DNA of 64,000 nt, from contig SJRY01000234.1 in assembly GCA_011319805.1 (NCBI GenBank), positions 62,001 through 126,000 on the forward strand. The letters run 5' to 3'. Shown here piece by piece: positions 35,655-47,077 of this stretch (the first letter of the stretch is position 1; each line of letters opens with the position of its first letter). The DNA is from Macrocybe gigantea (taxonomy: Eukaryota; Basidiomycota; Agaricomycetes; Agaricales; Callistosporiaceae). The notes under the pieces are model-generated. The model made no database searches. It worked only from the letters and a program-made list of their open reading frames with translations, and was not told the origin of the DNA. The translations under genes and the position numbers were made by a program.

Positions 35655-37761
35655 ATGGAGGCAAGTGGCACCTCAAGCTCCAGTTCCTTGCATGCAATCG
35701 AGCAAGGCATTCCTTTAACTGCCGACCTGGCGTCGCCATCCAAAGGCTGGAAGCATGACGTACGAGAAGAGCAAGTCATCGGCTCTCCCACATTACATGA
35801 CAAACTACCTGGACGTCGCATATACCAACAGTTTGCCAGCGAACATCCCAGATTGCACTCTATATTGTCGCGTGTCTGGCTATACTGGAGGGGTCCGAGG
35901 CCAAAGGCGGATCTTCCAGGTCTATTCTCCAGCTCTGTTCCTATGAACGTTTTGCTAACCTTTTTTGTCGCTGTACAGACCCCGAACCCTTATTGAACCT
36001 CAATCTACGATTCAGGAGGCATTACTTTATCCTACCTATCGAGGCCTCTATTTAAAGCTCACAAGACCTTTGACCAAATCTTGGCTCTTTCTTACCCTCA
36101 CAGTGGCATATATAATCGGATTTGCTTTTTTCTCCCGCGCTCAGTCATTCCTTGTACCTGCTTCATCATCAATAGGCTGCACGTCCACTTATTGGCTTCA
36201 GAACAACGGCTGTGGTCTTGATGGTGCATTATGTGCGCCATTTTCTAACACAACGTTCGAGTTCCGCTGCCCGGCTCAATGCAAAAGTGTCGTCCTCCAA
36301 AATCCTCGCACCGTGGGTAATGAGCAGGTCGCTTTCCGACCATTGATTGTGGGCGGTGGAGACACACAAAAGACGTATCGCGGCGATTCTTTTATATGCG
36401 CTGCCGCTGCTCAAGCGTAAGAAACGTTAGGTCTCTCGCCATTCGAGTGCTTACGCTGTCGTTCTCCAGCGGATTAATTACCAATTCGGGAGGTGGTTGT
36501 GCGGCGTTAGAGCTGGTGGGAAACTTCACCAGTTTCATCCCTCTAAGTGCCCATGGCTTTACCTCCATTGGATTTCCAACCGTATTCCCTCTATCCTTCC
36601 GATTCCTGGAATCGACAAGCCTTACACATTGTCAAGACTATCGTGACGCCGCGCTCGCCTTCAACGTATTAATTACACTCGCTCTCTTCGTTATCCTTCG
36701 ACCACGACCTATCATCTTGTACTGGTCTCTCATATGTATCGGTTTCTGGCATGTCACTCTCTTTTCTCAACCCAGGAGTTCACCTCCTCCCCTTGATCAG
36801 GCTTTTGGGACGTTCTTGCCCTCACTATTCATCGCTTACGCCTTTTGGCGGTTGGCGATTCGCTTCACACTGCCGGCTTTCCGGCGGGCGCCTCTGGAAT
36901 CCGCTATATGGTACCTCGCTCCATACTGGGCTGGCGTGCTCACCAACCTGACCACCGACAAAATACCTATCGCCGCCTGACTGCCTCGGACTTGGCTAAA
37001 CGTTCCGGAGCAATCACAGCCCTTGTTGTAATAGTCGTCATCGTTGCCTTGATGGTCATAAACCAGATACGGGTCATTCGGAAAACGGGTTGGCTGCCGT
37101 ACTACGCAGGGTGGTATATCCTCGGCGGTCTTCTTGCTCTGATTATATCCCAGTTACCCGGCCTGCAATTTCGATTGCACCACTACATTTTATCCATGAT
37201 TCTTATACCTGGCACTGCATTTCCAACTAGACTCTCCGCAATTTACCAAGGATTTTTGATCGGCATGTTTTTGAATGGTGCAGCAGCTTTTGGACTGGAT
37301 TCGATTTTGCAGACTGCCGAAGATGTAATCGTCGTCTTTTTCTTTCGGGTTTCCTCCCCGCTGACCAACGAATGCAGCTGCAGCAGGATGGGCCACAGGG
37401 ATCGCTGCTTCCCAGTTTCAAAACAAATTCAACCACCTTCAACTCGTCTATACCTTTTGCGAGTCAATTCATATCGTGGGACCCTCTGTCAGACGGGTGG
37501 ACAGGTTTTTCCCTATTGGTGGATGATGTTGAACGCTACTCGGGCACGGCGATCAACTTCTCCTTGGCTGCCTTCAATGCCTCTATTCCCCATTTTTTCA
37601 GGCTTGCCGTGCGTGTTGCGATGGTCTTCCCGCTTCTACCCAAGGGATCTGATCCGTTTACCATCCAGTTCACTGTCGGCTCAGAGACTGGGGATTACAC
37701 AATGCCTGCAGTATTGTGGCCCAATGGCACTTGGACTGACTCACTTCCTGGTCCATCTTGA
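35655..37761 (+). CDS. LCCL-domain multi-pass membrane protein
   Basis: A cytosolic N-terminus (MEASGTSSSSSLHAIEQG) leads into a first membrane span (WLFLTLTVAYIIGFAFFSRA). An LCCL domain follows: IGCTSTYWLQNNGCGLDGA, FRCPAQCKSVVL, NPRTVGNEQ, then YRGDSFICAAAAQAG and SGGGCAALELVGN. Six or more further membrane segments come after it (for example AFNVLITLALFVIL, ALVVIVVIVALMVI, WYILGGLLALIISQLPGL), with a C-terminal beta-rich lumenal region ending PNGTWTDSLPGPS. Fungal proteins of this layout are conserved but uncharacterised. Two frame breaks, each fixed by one base: at 36051-36053 (TTT, after LPIEASI) where a TAA would otherwise stop, and at 36970-36975 (after TDKIPI) where TGA appears. No donor site is available at either. 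Confidence 0.82.
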
Positions 37762-38103
37762 TCGTTAAGCATCGTGTGTACTATATGTGAACGGACATTG
37801 AATTCACATACTATTTAAGAGTTTCTTGGTGAGATATTCCTGCCTCGATGACCCACATGTGACATTTGTGGCCCTTGACGCCATGGCCAAACAGACTCGT
37901 CTTCTATCCTTTATCTAGCCCATATCTAGCACGTCTAACTGCTATCCACAACCGCCATCCGCTGAACACGACTTGTCGGCGATTTTGACACGTGAGTCAG
38001 CTGCGATTGTGTAATCGTGCTTGGAGTAACGCTGTTTCAGATCATTGACACACCAGGACAGGGATCTAGAACACACGTCCGGAACTGTCAACAAAACGAC
38101 ACC
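37762..38103. other. Intergenic region, tandem genes
   Basis: About 340 bases, AT-rich near the 5' end (3' UTR of the LCCL gene) and then presumably the promoter of the next gene. No repeat, RNA gene or further ORF that I can support. Confidence 0.5.
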
Positions 38104-38825
38104 ATGACTAGACGTGGTGGAAATAAGCAGAAAAGAAAAGCAGGCAAAAGCATAGGAAGGAGCGCGGGTATATCCCGAACAACAGCACAATTTACATGGA
38201 ACATCCCCCTGCCAGGAAATTGGGAGACAACTGGTGATACTCATGAGAAAGGAATGTTGGGACGCTTGAAGGAGTTGGCAGGGAATGACGGTTGGTACAA
38301 TCTGGATCGTTCACAGAGCATCATCTCGTTTTGGATGTCAAGCTTAGAAGCCGCGGAAAAAGGAGAAGTCATACGCCTCGAGGAGTACTTGGAGAAAGTG
38401 GTTGATTGGTCGGACGAAGGCGATATCTGGCCCGCTCACCAAGAAGACGAGAATGTGGGATGGGGACAAATGGAAGACAGGTGGTCGCAGTGGTCTGCGA
38501 ACAAAAATGGAAGTGACCATGGCTGGGGTCGGGATGCGGTTCGGTTGTGGAATGGCTCCATAAAGCGATGGAGGTCTCAAGACGACTCGAACGAGCTCGG
38601 CGACGAAGGGAAGCAGCAGGCTGACGAGGACTACAGGTTTGTTGAAGACATTGCCAGGCGAAATTCTGTTGGTGAGGGACGAAGGAAGGAAATGCACAGG
38701 TTTTTTGAGGTGAGTCTCGCAGCTGTCGAGGAAGATGTCTTTTGATGAGCTCAACGACGCAGATGTCGACGGATGAGAAAATCGAGAAAATCAAAGAAAT
38801 TGTTCATGTCCTGCGTACTGACTGA
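38104..38825 (+). CDS. Hydrophilic hypothetical protein
   Basis: Two exons (38104-38709, 38763-38825), 222 residues. Basic start (MTRRGGNKQKRKAGKSIGRS) followed by a Trp-rich acidic body (NIPLPGNWETTGDT, DGWYNLDRSQSIISFWMSS, VVDWSDEGDIWPAH, GWGQMEDRWSQWS, AVRLWNGSIKRWRSQ) and a final exon MSTDEKIEKIKEIVHVLRTD. Regularly spaced tryptophans stand out. No membrane segment or known domain recognised. Intron GTGAGT to GACGCAG is canonical. The gene ends 62 bases before the TRAPPC8 start on the same strand. Probably real given its codon pattern and the well-formed intron, but function unknown. Confidence 0.6.
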
Positions 38826-38887
38826 GCGTGGGAATACTTGGATACTGTATTGAACGGGTTTCTGGATTCTCTTGCAACTACTCGATC

Positions 38888-41800
38888 ATGTCTGTTCTTC
38901 TTCCATATTCTCTGACGCCTCATATATGCGTACTCTCGTCCCCAGACTTAGATAACCTGCTTGCTACATCGTCGTTGCCCCCGTTGCCAACTGTTCTACA
39001 GTCGTTTTCGCCGCTTCCACAAGGTAATGACGCGCCAGTTTTCCTAGAGTTCATGAGTGTCAGCTGAAATGCTTGTATATTTGAAACCAAGTCACGACCC
39101 GCACAACATCCCTTTCGTCTGTGACGCATGCATCCTTTGCGCTCAGGTTTTCGGATCTGATTGAAATCGAGGTGGCTTGCCGGGAAGATGAGGAAAGGCG
39201 CGCCGTCCGCACCATGGACTGGATAAGTGGCAGAATCAACAGGCGGTCTCAGAAATGGCTCGAGGACATAGATAAACTGGACGATGATGATGCGATCAGG
39301 ACCCCCTGGTGGGACGAACTCAGGCGATGTGCCCAGGGCGACCATGTTCCTACAAAAACGGAGGGCTGGAATCACCCCGTTGCAAGTGCGTTCCCCATGG
39401 ATTTGTTGTCTTGTTGCAGGGACGTGAACAATTTCGTTCCTATAGTTATACTCGCCGTTTCAACGACTGCACCAAATCCTTTGCAGGCGGTGACAGCACT
39501 ACATTCTAGACTTATAGATTTTCCATCCTGGGTCGATCCTACGTTTCTGCGTTACACCCTGATTGTACATCCTCACAATTCTCCGTTGTCGAATGAAGAG
39601 TAGGGCATGAGTCTCTTTTTCTCCGTACTCTTCTTGATATTCAATTCCTAGAGCAGGGGCATTGTACAACGCTGTCAAGAAACAATATGGGCTTCACAGC
39701 TACCTGCTTTCCTTAGATATGCCGGTTCCCCCTCCGCCTCCCGTCCCCGTACCTACGTTGATTCCCCGCCTTCCTTTGCCGCACGAACTAAATAGCGCCA
39801 GCTCTCCACCTCTACTGCCTACAAGCCCTGCTACCATTTCTAGTCATGCCATTCCTGACATGTTGCATATGGCCGAAGGGGACATCCAACAAACTGCTCG
39901 GTTTGCTAGGGAGTTCCTAGTCATGAGTCTGTTGCCTTGGATGGAGAAATGTGTTCTTGAATGGAATGAAAACGTATCTTTAACCGAATCCTTGCAATTA
40001 CCTGAATGCTGACCTTGAAAGCAGTTCACCTCAACACGACGTCTTCCGTCTCGATTGTTTTCTTCGACCCGTCGGCTTTTTGGAACACCTTCATCCACAC
40101 CCCCTCCCTCCCATTATCCCTCCTCTTCTGTATCATCATTACCTTCAAGGCCGGCGAGCACTAGCACGATATCTGGTCAAGGGTCTGTGCTTATCCCGCC
40201 CCCATCTCAGCAGCGGCGACTAGCTGAGTTCCTCACCATTTTGGGTGACCTCAAGGTGGCTATATCCGTATGGGAAGCCTTGCGCAAAGAGGGGAAAGGT
40301 GGATATGTAAGATATTCTCTCGCATTTCTGTTGGAGTAACTCAAGGGTAGGTTGCTGCAGGATACGCTGCCCCTTTTGCTTGCGCCTTCACCGGTCCTGT
40401 CCACATACGTCGTGAATGCTCTAGGGAGCATTGGTCTGCACTCTGTAGATCCCACTCCCCATGCACAAACACTTTCTCTGTTGTACGCGGTTCGCTGGGA
40501 GTCGGGCATTGCCAAGCCGGATTTTTTCGGTGAAATATTAAATGGTGAACGTTGGCTTGTTTGGGCAGCTGGTAATGTGAGATTGCAGCGTCCCGTCCCC
40601 TCGTGTATGACAACCTAACGCCAGTCAAAGGCTGAAGAAGCCCCTTCTGCTCTCCTTTTAGCTCATGCTGCCCTCATCAGTGCGACAAAACACATGAGGA
40701 GAAAAGCTGCTCTGTGGTACTTTATTGCCGCAAATAGATTGGAGAAATGTGGTATAGTAAGTCGACCCAGTAACTCAGTTTTTGGCGAAATTTGTACCCG
40801 TCTCTTTGTAGAAACCCCTTACGATGTACTTTCTTCGCAAAGCACACGGGTTATATAAAACAAGGCCGCACAAACCACTTTCACCCTCCTTTTGGGAGTC
40901 GGAAGGTAAATCACCCCTCGACCTCTTTGGAAACGATGCCATTATGTCTGGGATTGAACATCCACTGGGTAACTATCCTCTTGAGTGGTTCGTAGACATT
41001 TCTCAATAAAAGTACTCACACAGGTCGTTTGTTATATACGACCGGTGATGTTGCTGGAGCCGTGCGATTCTTCCTAGGCTTAATGAGGGGTTCGTCTGGC
41101 TCGCATACACCCAATCTTGCCTCGCCCCCTCACAGTGGAACAATTAGCGGTGCCTCAAAGATTCCGGGCAGTGACAAAGTGTTCCTAGATGATTTCCGCG
41201 TAGCATTCGCAGTGAGTAGGCCTGAGTTCCATTTTCAACCACTACTACATCCTCAAAAATATCCGCATCGTAATAGCACTTCAAGTCCACTGCAGGGAAA
41301 AATGCTCAAATAAGTGACCTCAAGTTGCCGTTTATGTTTTTGGTTCCGGGACGGACCCGGATTCGACTTCGCAAGGAGAGCGACAGCGGGGAAATGCATA
41401 TCTGGGACCGGCTGAGGGACGAATGGAACACATTCTGGAAGGCGCAGGGTGGCAAAGACTCTCTGACGAAATCCAACAAACCATCTGTTGACGGTGAGTA
41501 AGGACAACAGTTGCCAGAACCTTTCTTCATATAGCCATAGAGGAGTTTTGGATTGACCTGCAGCTACGGAATCCTTTGGACACTGAAGTAAACCTCTCCA
41601 ACATCACCGTCACTGCTCAAGTATTTGACAACGAAGACCTGACACCGCCCTTGCAAGATATTTTGGACATTGAAATCATTAATGATCTCATCCTGGGCCC
41701 TAACGAAGCGCGCATAGTAAGAAGCTTCGCGGCACAACTTTTTTCGGTGCTGACTTTCATAGGTACCTATCCGTATGAAATCTTCTGGCCCAGCATTACT

Positions 41801-43822
41801 GAAGTTCAGTCACGTAACTTTCGACTTCCTTTCTCTACTCCCCTCTTCCGAATCGCTCACTTCTCGGGGTCGCCGGCTACATGACACGGTCCTTCAGAGG
41901 CAAAAAGCTACCTACTCGCCCGACGTTCAAATTTCAATCGAGGTCGAAAGGACCGACCAAAATCTCCTTGTTGAATTCTCTGATGATAATGATCTGGTAC
42001 TATTCCACGGGGAAGAAATAACGTTGAGCCTTGTACTCTCAAACACGGGCAAGCAGTCGATACAAGAAGCGTGGCTATTGGGTGATGCCAATGACGGCTT
42101 GTGGATTGCTTCTGGAGCTTCCTTCAGCAAGAATGGTCAGGGGTCTTTTCATTGGTTTGGCATTGCGTTGATCGGTTGCATAGATGTCTCACGGCTCGAA
42201 TTGCTACGGTCAAGCAATTCATTAGTGCCAGACCAACCCCATCGTTTGCTGATTGGCATGGAGAGCATGTCAGCCCTGGACCCGGAGTGCAGCACCGAAG
42301 TCACGGTTACATTGCATGCACACACCACTGGAGAACACGAATTATGCTTATTGGTCGTGTATCGCAAGGTTTGTCGTGCCTCGTTATGCATGCTAGGAAC
42401 TTCGTCATAGAGCTTCAACCAGGATGCTTCGCAACCTTTCAGGTCATGTCAAGTTTCACGTCGCCTTCATGTTCAGCCATTGCTGGACGTTTCTGTGACT
42501 GCTCGGCCGTCTTTCGCTTTGGAATCGTCTTTCTTGGTTGATCTAGAGGTTACAAATGTGTCCCCGGATCTTTCGGTTCGATTAGTACAAATCGTTAGTC
42601 TCAGCCCAGGATGGGAGTGTCAATCCTCTGTGCCGTTTCAAAAGTGGGGCTATGAGTTCTTCATATCTTCGCCACCATCTGACATTACCAGTTCGTCTTT
42701 GCCTGCCCTGCAAACATTCCAGCTTCCTTTGATGGCCACTTCATGGAGTGGCATCGACAAGGCCCGCCCGGCCCTTGCTTACCTACGTCAAAAAGTTGGG
42801 GATATCCTGTACGGCCAGGTCGTTGAACCTTCTATTCCACCACCTGTGGATCTCTGTTGCTGCCATATCGGACACGTGCGTGTCGCATCCATCATGCCCT
42901 TCGCTCTTTCCTTATACATGTGATAATAACTCAGGTTGACAATATTCATTCTGTCGGAACTCCTAAAACACAGCATTTCCTTCATTGCGTCAGGAGAAAG
43001 GCAATCTCTCGCCAACTAGTCCAATTTCATCCCCACATTCCCACCAGATATCACCCTCATATTTTCCCTCTTTATAATTACACTTCGGTCGACTTCGCTA
43101 TTTTCTGGACGCTACCCCTGGAACGTCATGGATTCACTGTGGTGCAAGGAATAAACCTTGGAGCTACCCATGCAGCCTTGAAAAACGTTATCGAACAGGC
43201 GAAGCATAACAAAGTCAAGAGAAGCCTATTTGCAGAAACAGCTCGAGAGAAAGCGGAGGTTATTGAAGCCGTTGAGGTATCTGAGTGGAACGCAGAGATG
43301 AACCCGGCTGTGATAAGCATACAGAATGAACGTATCATGAAGCATGACTTTCGCAACGGGTTAGTTGCTCCCAAGTTTGAAACTCGCCATTGTTAATTTG
43401 CTCCACATACAGGCCGTGCCGGTTGTCTATCGATCTTTGCATCCGCAATTTCTCTCTGACAAACAAGTTACGCTTTGTGCTGAAGTTGTCCGCCTCGAAG
43501 TCGATTCCATCAACGCCGTGAGCATCTTTATACCCATGAGCCCTTTGATTATCTTTAAGCCGTGTCCAGGGACGTTTTGCCACCGCCATTCCTAGGACGG
43601 TTGACATTCAAAGGCACTGTTGGTCCTTGTCAAAATTCAATAGTCAAACCAAAACTTTGGATTACCAGAGCTGGTACCTACAGTCTCGGTGGCTGGGAGC
43701 TCGAAACAGAAGTGTTGGACAGCGACGATGAAAGCCATGTACGACACCACTATTTGCAAGAACCGACACCAGACGACACGGAATGTCTCATTGTATGCGA
43801 TAGCCAAGAAATCCAAGAGTAG
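38888..43822 (+). CDS. TRS85: TRAPP III subunit TRAPPC8/Trs85
   Basis: Large subunit that steers the TRAPP complex to Golgi and autophagy membranes for Ypt1/Rab1 activation. The start MSVLLPYSLTPHICVLSSPD leads into the family N-terminus: FALRFSDLIEIEVACREDEE, RAVRTMDWISGRI. Then FVPIVILAVSTTAPNPLQAV, HSRLIDFPSWVDPTFLRYTL, ALYNAVKKQYGLHSYLLSLD, HMAEGDIQQTARFAREFLVM, LFGTPSSTPP, QQRRLAEFLTILGDLKVAIS, KHMRRKAALWYFIAANRLEK, YFLRKAHGLY, GRLLYTTGDVAGAVRFFLGL. The second half is rich in beta strands (immunoglobulin-like repeats), for example DVQISIEVERTDQNLLVEF. More than fifteen short introns. Stop 43820-43822, 45 bases from the convergent MPV17 gene. Confidence 0.9.
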
Positions 43823-43867
43823 ATGTATCTGTTATATGTATAATGGTATAATCCGACCATATATCCT

Positions 43868-44847
43868 TCAAGGAGATTTCCTGCTTTCCTCGGCTTCCTT
43901 TTTCTCGCGTTTGAGCTTCTCCTTGAGTGCGGCCATGCGCATCTGCTTCACTCGCATGTTGAAAAAAGTCTAGAGATACATCAGTGGTGAACGAAATGAC
44001 GTCGCAAATGAGCACACCCCGAGGAAAAATTGGATGAAGTTGAAAAAAGGGACCCATAACTAAGAAAACCGTGAGATGGGAAGATCGTGGCTGACAAAGG
44101 CAGACGCACGTCAACCGGAATGTATCGCTGTGCGATAGTCAAGGATAATGGTGACACGACCCAAGTAATCTAGCAGCTAGTTATTAATTAGATCAATAAG
44201 AGAGCCCAGGACACGCACCCGAATGACAGAGAAAAAGCCAGCCTTGACGGTATTTACGACTTCTTCAAACGACTTGGCGCCGTTGATGATGGCCATGGAG
44301 GCCAGATAGGCTGTGACGTGCGGGGAACGTGCGACACGTTAGGTCGTTGCCCTATCGTGCCGTGCCGGGCACCTAAATTCTTGTTCAAGAGAAAGTGGCT
44401 TACCGACAGCCTGAACGGGCGAAATGAGCAGGTTGCTGGCCACGATTTGGGCGACTCGCGCGAGCGTCCCAGTCTTGCCCGCGAATGCCTTTTGCAAAGC
44501 GCCAACGAGAACGTGCCCGATAGGGGCGGAGACCAGTAGGCCATACAAGGCCATCTTGAGCGCCTTGACGTTGACGTGCACACCGGCCAGCAGGTGCAAG
44601 ACGAACGGCGCATGCTTCGAGGGCCTTTGTGGGGGCACGCCTGCGAGGTTGCTGCCAAGCACCTCCTGCAAGAAGCACAAGACGGCTAGAATGCGGGGAA
44701 AATATGCATAGGCTCGCTGTCATTCTTATTAGAGTTCTTTTGGCATGACACCGAACCTGTCGTGATTGCCTTGGTTCGAAGCGGGTGATGGGACAGCTGC
44801 GACAGATATTTCACGAGGAGGGGATGCGAAGGTCTGCTTACACTCAT
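43868..44847 (-). CDS. Mpv17/PMP22-family peroxisomal or mitochondrial membrane protein
   Basis: Small four-helix membrane protein. Start MSVSRPSHPLLVKYLSQLSH (ATG 44845-44847), then LRTKAITTGAVLCFLQEVL, MALYGLLVSAPIGHVLVGAL, RVAQIVASNLLISPVQAV, AYLASMAIINGAKSFEEVV, ITWVVSPLSLTIAQRYIP and LWVPFFNFIQFFLGTFFNM. The last block is the signature Mpv17_PMP22 motif (W..W-P..N-F). A basic coiled tail (AALKEKLKREKKEAEE) ends at 43868. Five introns, all GT-AG. Members form membrane channels; the closest fungal forms are annotated as PMP22-like. The subfamily cannot be settled by eye. Confidence 0.87.
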
Positions 44848-45070
44848 GCTGGCAGGTGCGTTGGAAGACTCGGCACAACGGAACTGAAGAATGCCATTGT
44901 CCCGGGTATCATACACACAGGCAACACCACGAATGGAGATAAACCCATTTCAGATCGTCTGCGAGGAACTGCGTTTCGTGCCAAGAAACTCGACAATAAT
45001 GATCCCCAAGATTGCTGGTAGGTGTAATCTAGCAAGGTATAACGATTATGAAATATAAAAAATCTACAAT

Positions 45071-46528
45071 CTAGCTGGATTTGCCCTTCACCCTTCACGG
45101 GGTTAGCACTCACTGCCGTCAGCTGAAGAAACATACGACTCACCATAACTTGACATAATCTGCAAAAGAAACCATGCAAATGGTCTGCCAGATGCCGAGA
45201 CCGATACGCGGGGTGACGCCACGGTAAAGACCCTTGATGCCGTTTTCCTTGTAGATGAAAGCGAGGGTATTGAGAATCGTCATCTTTTGAGGGCGATTAG
45301 CGTTCGCCGTGCTCTTCGCCATTGATTGCATCTGAACAGGGTCATGATGGTTGATCACGTTTGTTGTCGCTTGGCCACGCTCACCTCGACACGGATAACC
45401 TCGATGGGCTGGTTCCAGGTGGCCAACGCGCCTCCGATGGTCGACGCAACAATTTTGTCAATCGCGCCCAGTTTCTCTGTCTGTGATTTGCCCTTGATCT
45501 TGCGAATCGACGACTCGGCGAGACGAGCGAAACCCATCCTGAAAGGATATCAGGACTCCAGCATCATGACGCAGCTGGTGAGTGCACAGGTTACGCACCG
45601 TGAACCCCAGTTCGTGCACTGCCTGACGGCGACGGCGTTGACGCCCTTGTTCACTCCGCGAATGCCTTCGCGCCGATAGATGTCAGCGAAGACAGCCCAG
45701 GTCGATGGAGGCTTCACGCCGGAAGCTGCAGTCTTTTGCCGTGTGATCTCGACGGTCTTCATGCAAGTCGTGAAGCCTGTGTTGTTGACAAGTCAATAAC
45801 ATTGCATTGAAGGAGTATCTGGTCGTACTCACCCATCGTCGCGTAAGCCTGGGCAATGCCCCCCGTCATTCCACCCAGAAGACCAGCAAATGCCGGGTTG
45901 ATGCCAGCAGCAAGGGACCCTGTTTCGACCTCGGATGCTGTGAAGATGAGAACAGCTCCCTTGGTAGACGCCTCTATCCAGGCCTGTATCGTAGGGCCGT
46001 GTGAGACGCCAATACTAAGAAGGGGGGGAAGATGGAGAGGAAACTGACCCAGGGAATAAGACCTTGATAATAGCCGACAAAACCGCCACGCGCCCAAACG
46101 GACTTGCATGCTTGCCACATCGTCTGGGACCGGTTAGCAGCCATTTGGGTCTTGAGCACTTCTAAAGGTTGTCCAAGCGTGGTGACCTGCAGAGCATTGG
46201 AAAATTGTCTCAAACGCAAGAAGATGCACGACTTGCCTCCTGCGGATATACTTTAACACATTGTGTCGAGAGCACGGCAAGACAAAAAAAAAAAAACCAC
46301 TCACAAACTGTTACACCGCGACATGAAAGAGAGGAATCGCAAAGTGTGAGGTGACAACGCAACGATGCTATAGACAGAGCATACCAAGTTCATGATAGCG
46401 CCTGCCAGGAAGGTTCATGTTAGAACGAATTGCGCTCTTGTGCCAGGTCACAAGCACAGTTTCTTCTCACCGACGGCGATGTTGGACCAGCTGACGCCCT
46501 TTTGACCAGGTTCTTTTTGGATGGCCAT
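45071..46528 (-). CDS. YHM2: Mitochondrial citrate/2-oxoglutarate carrier YHM2
   Basis: Carrier that exports citrate for oxoglutarate, supporting cytosolic NADPH; the yeast protein also binds mitochondrial DNA. Start [20 protein letters not shown]. Conserved blocks: [129 protein letters not shown]. The Q/P-rich carrier signatures fit YHM2 rather than other carriers. The last intron (51 bases, branch site TGCTAAC, acceptor GTGAAG) joins DYVKLW to VKGKSS and a stop at 45071-45073. Between 46200 and 46400 the family expects about two residues between MNL and VTTLG; only a 3-base exon would supply one (see findings). Confidence 0.9.
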
Positions 46529-47077
46529 TGTGCTGGAGGCGAATGTGGGAAGAGTGGATTGAGAGAACGAGAGGACCAAGGTTGAACTCGAACGATTTTG
46601 TATAAATATTTTCTGGGGTCCTAGGGACCGCCGTAGCGATCGGACTTAGCCGCACACAAGATGGATATCCGAAAAAGTGCTGAAATTTTTTGCAAGTCGT
46701 CGATCGTTGACGCAATGACTCTTTACAAAAAAAAAACATAAAACATGAAATCACGGAGAATCATCTGCTGCCACACGTGATAATCGAGGTATGCATAGTT
46801 AAAGAATCAATATACACTACAAACCCATCATTAAAAACGATCCATTCACATAACAAAACGTGGTCATCGCCTTCCTCCTAGTGTGTTGCCTTCAACGTGC
46901 ATCCACGCGTTCTTCATGCCGAATCTGCGTCCTGTCGCTTGCTGAACTGCTCCGTAAGCGCATCCAGGTCCTCTTTCAATCTGCGATCGGACGAAAGGCA
47001 AAAAAAAAAAAACAAGGGAATCTCAAGTCAATAAACAGTTCTTCGATAAATATTAAATCGAAAAATGAAAGGAAAAA
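46529..47077. other. Intergenic region upstream of YHM2
   Basis: About 550 bases between two genes on the minus strand: the YHM2 promoter and 5' UTR, then the 3' UTR of the coiled-coil gene. A-tracts of ten or more bases lie around 46727-46736 and 46999-47010. No ORF with coding character, repeat or RNA gene seen. Confidence 0.5.

Noticed and set aside
45071..45150. A further missing base at the end of YHM2
   Set aside because: A canonical 51-base intron with branch site TGCTAAC and acceptor GTGAAG restores the frame and gives a short normal C-terminus, so no error is needed.
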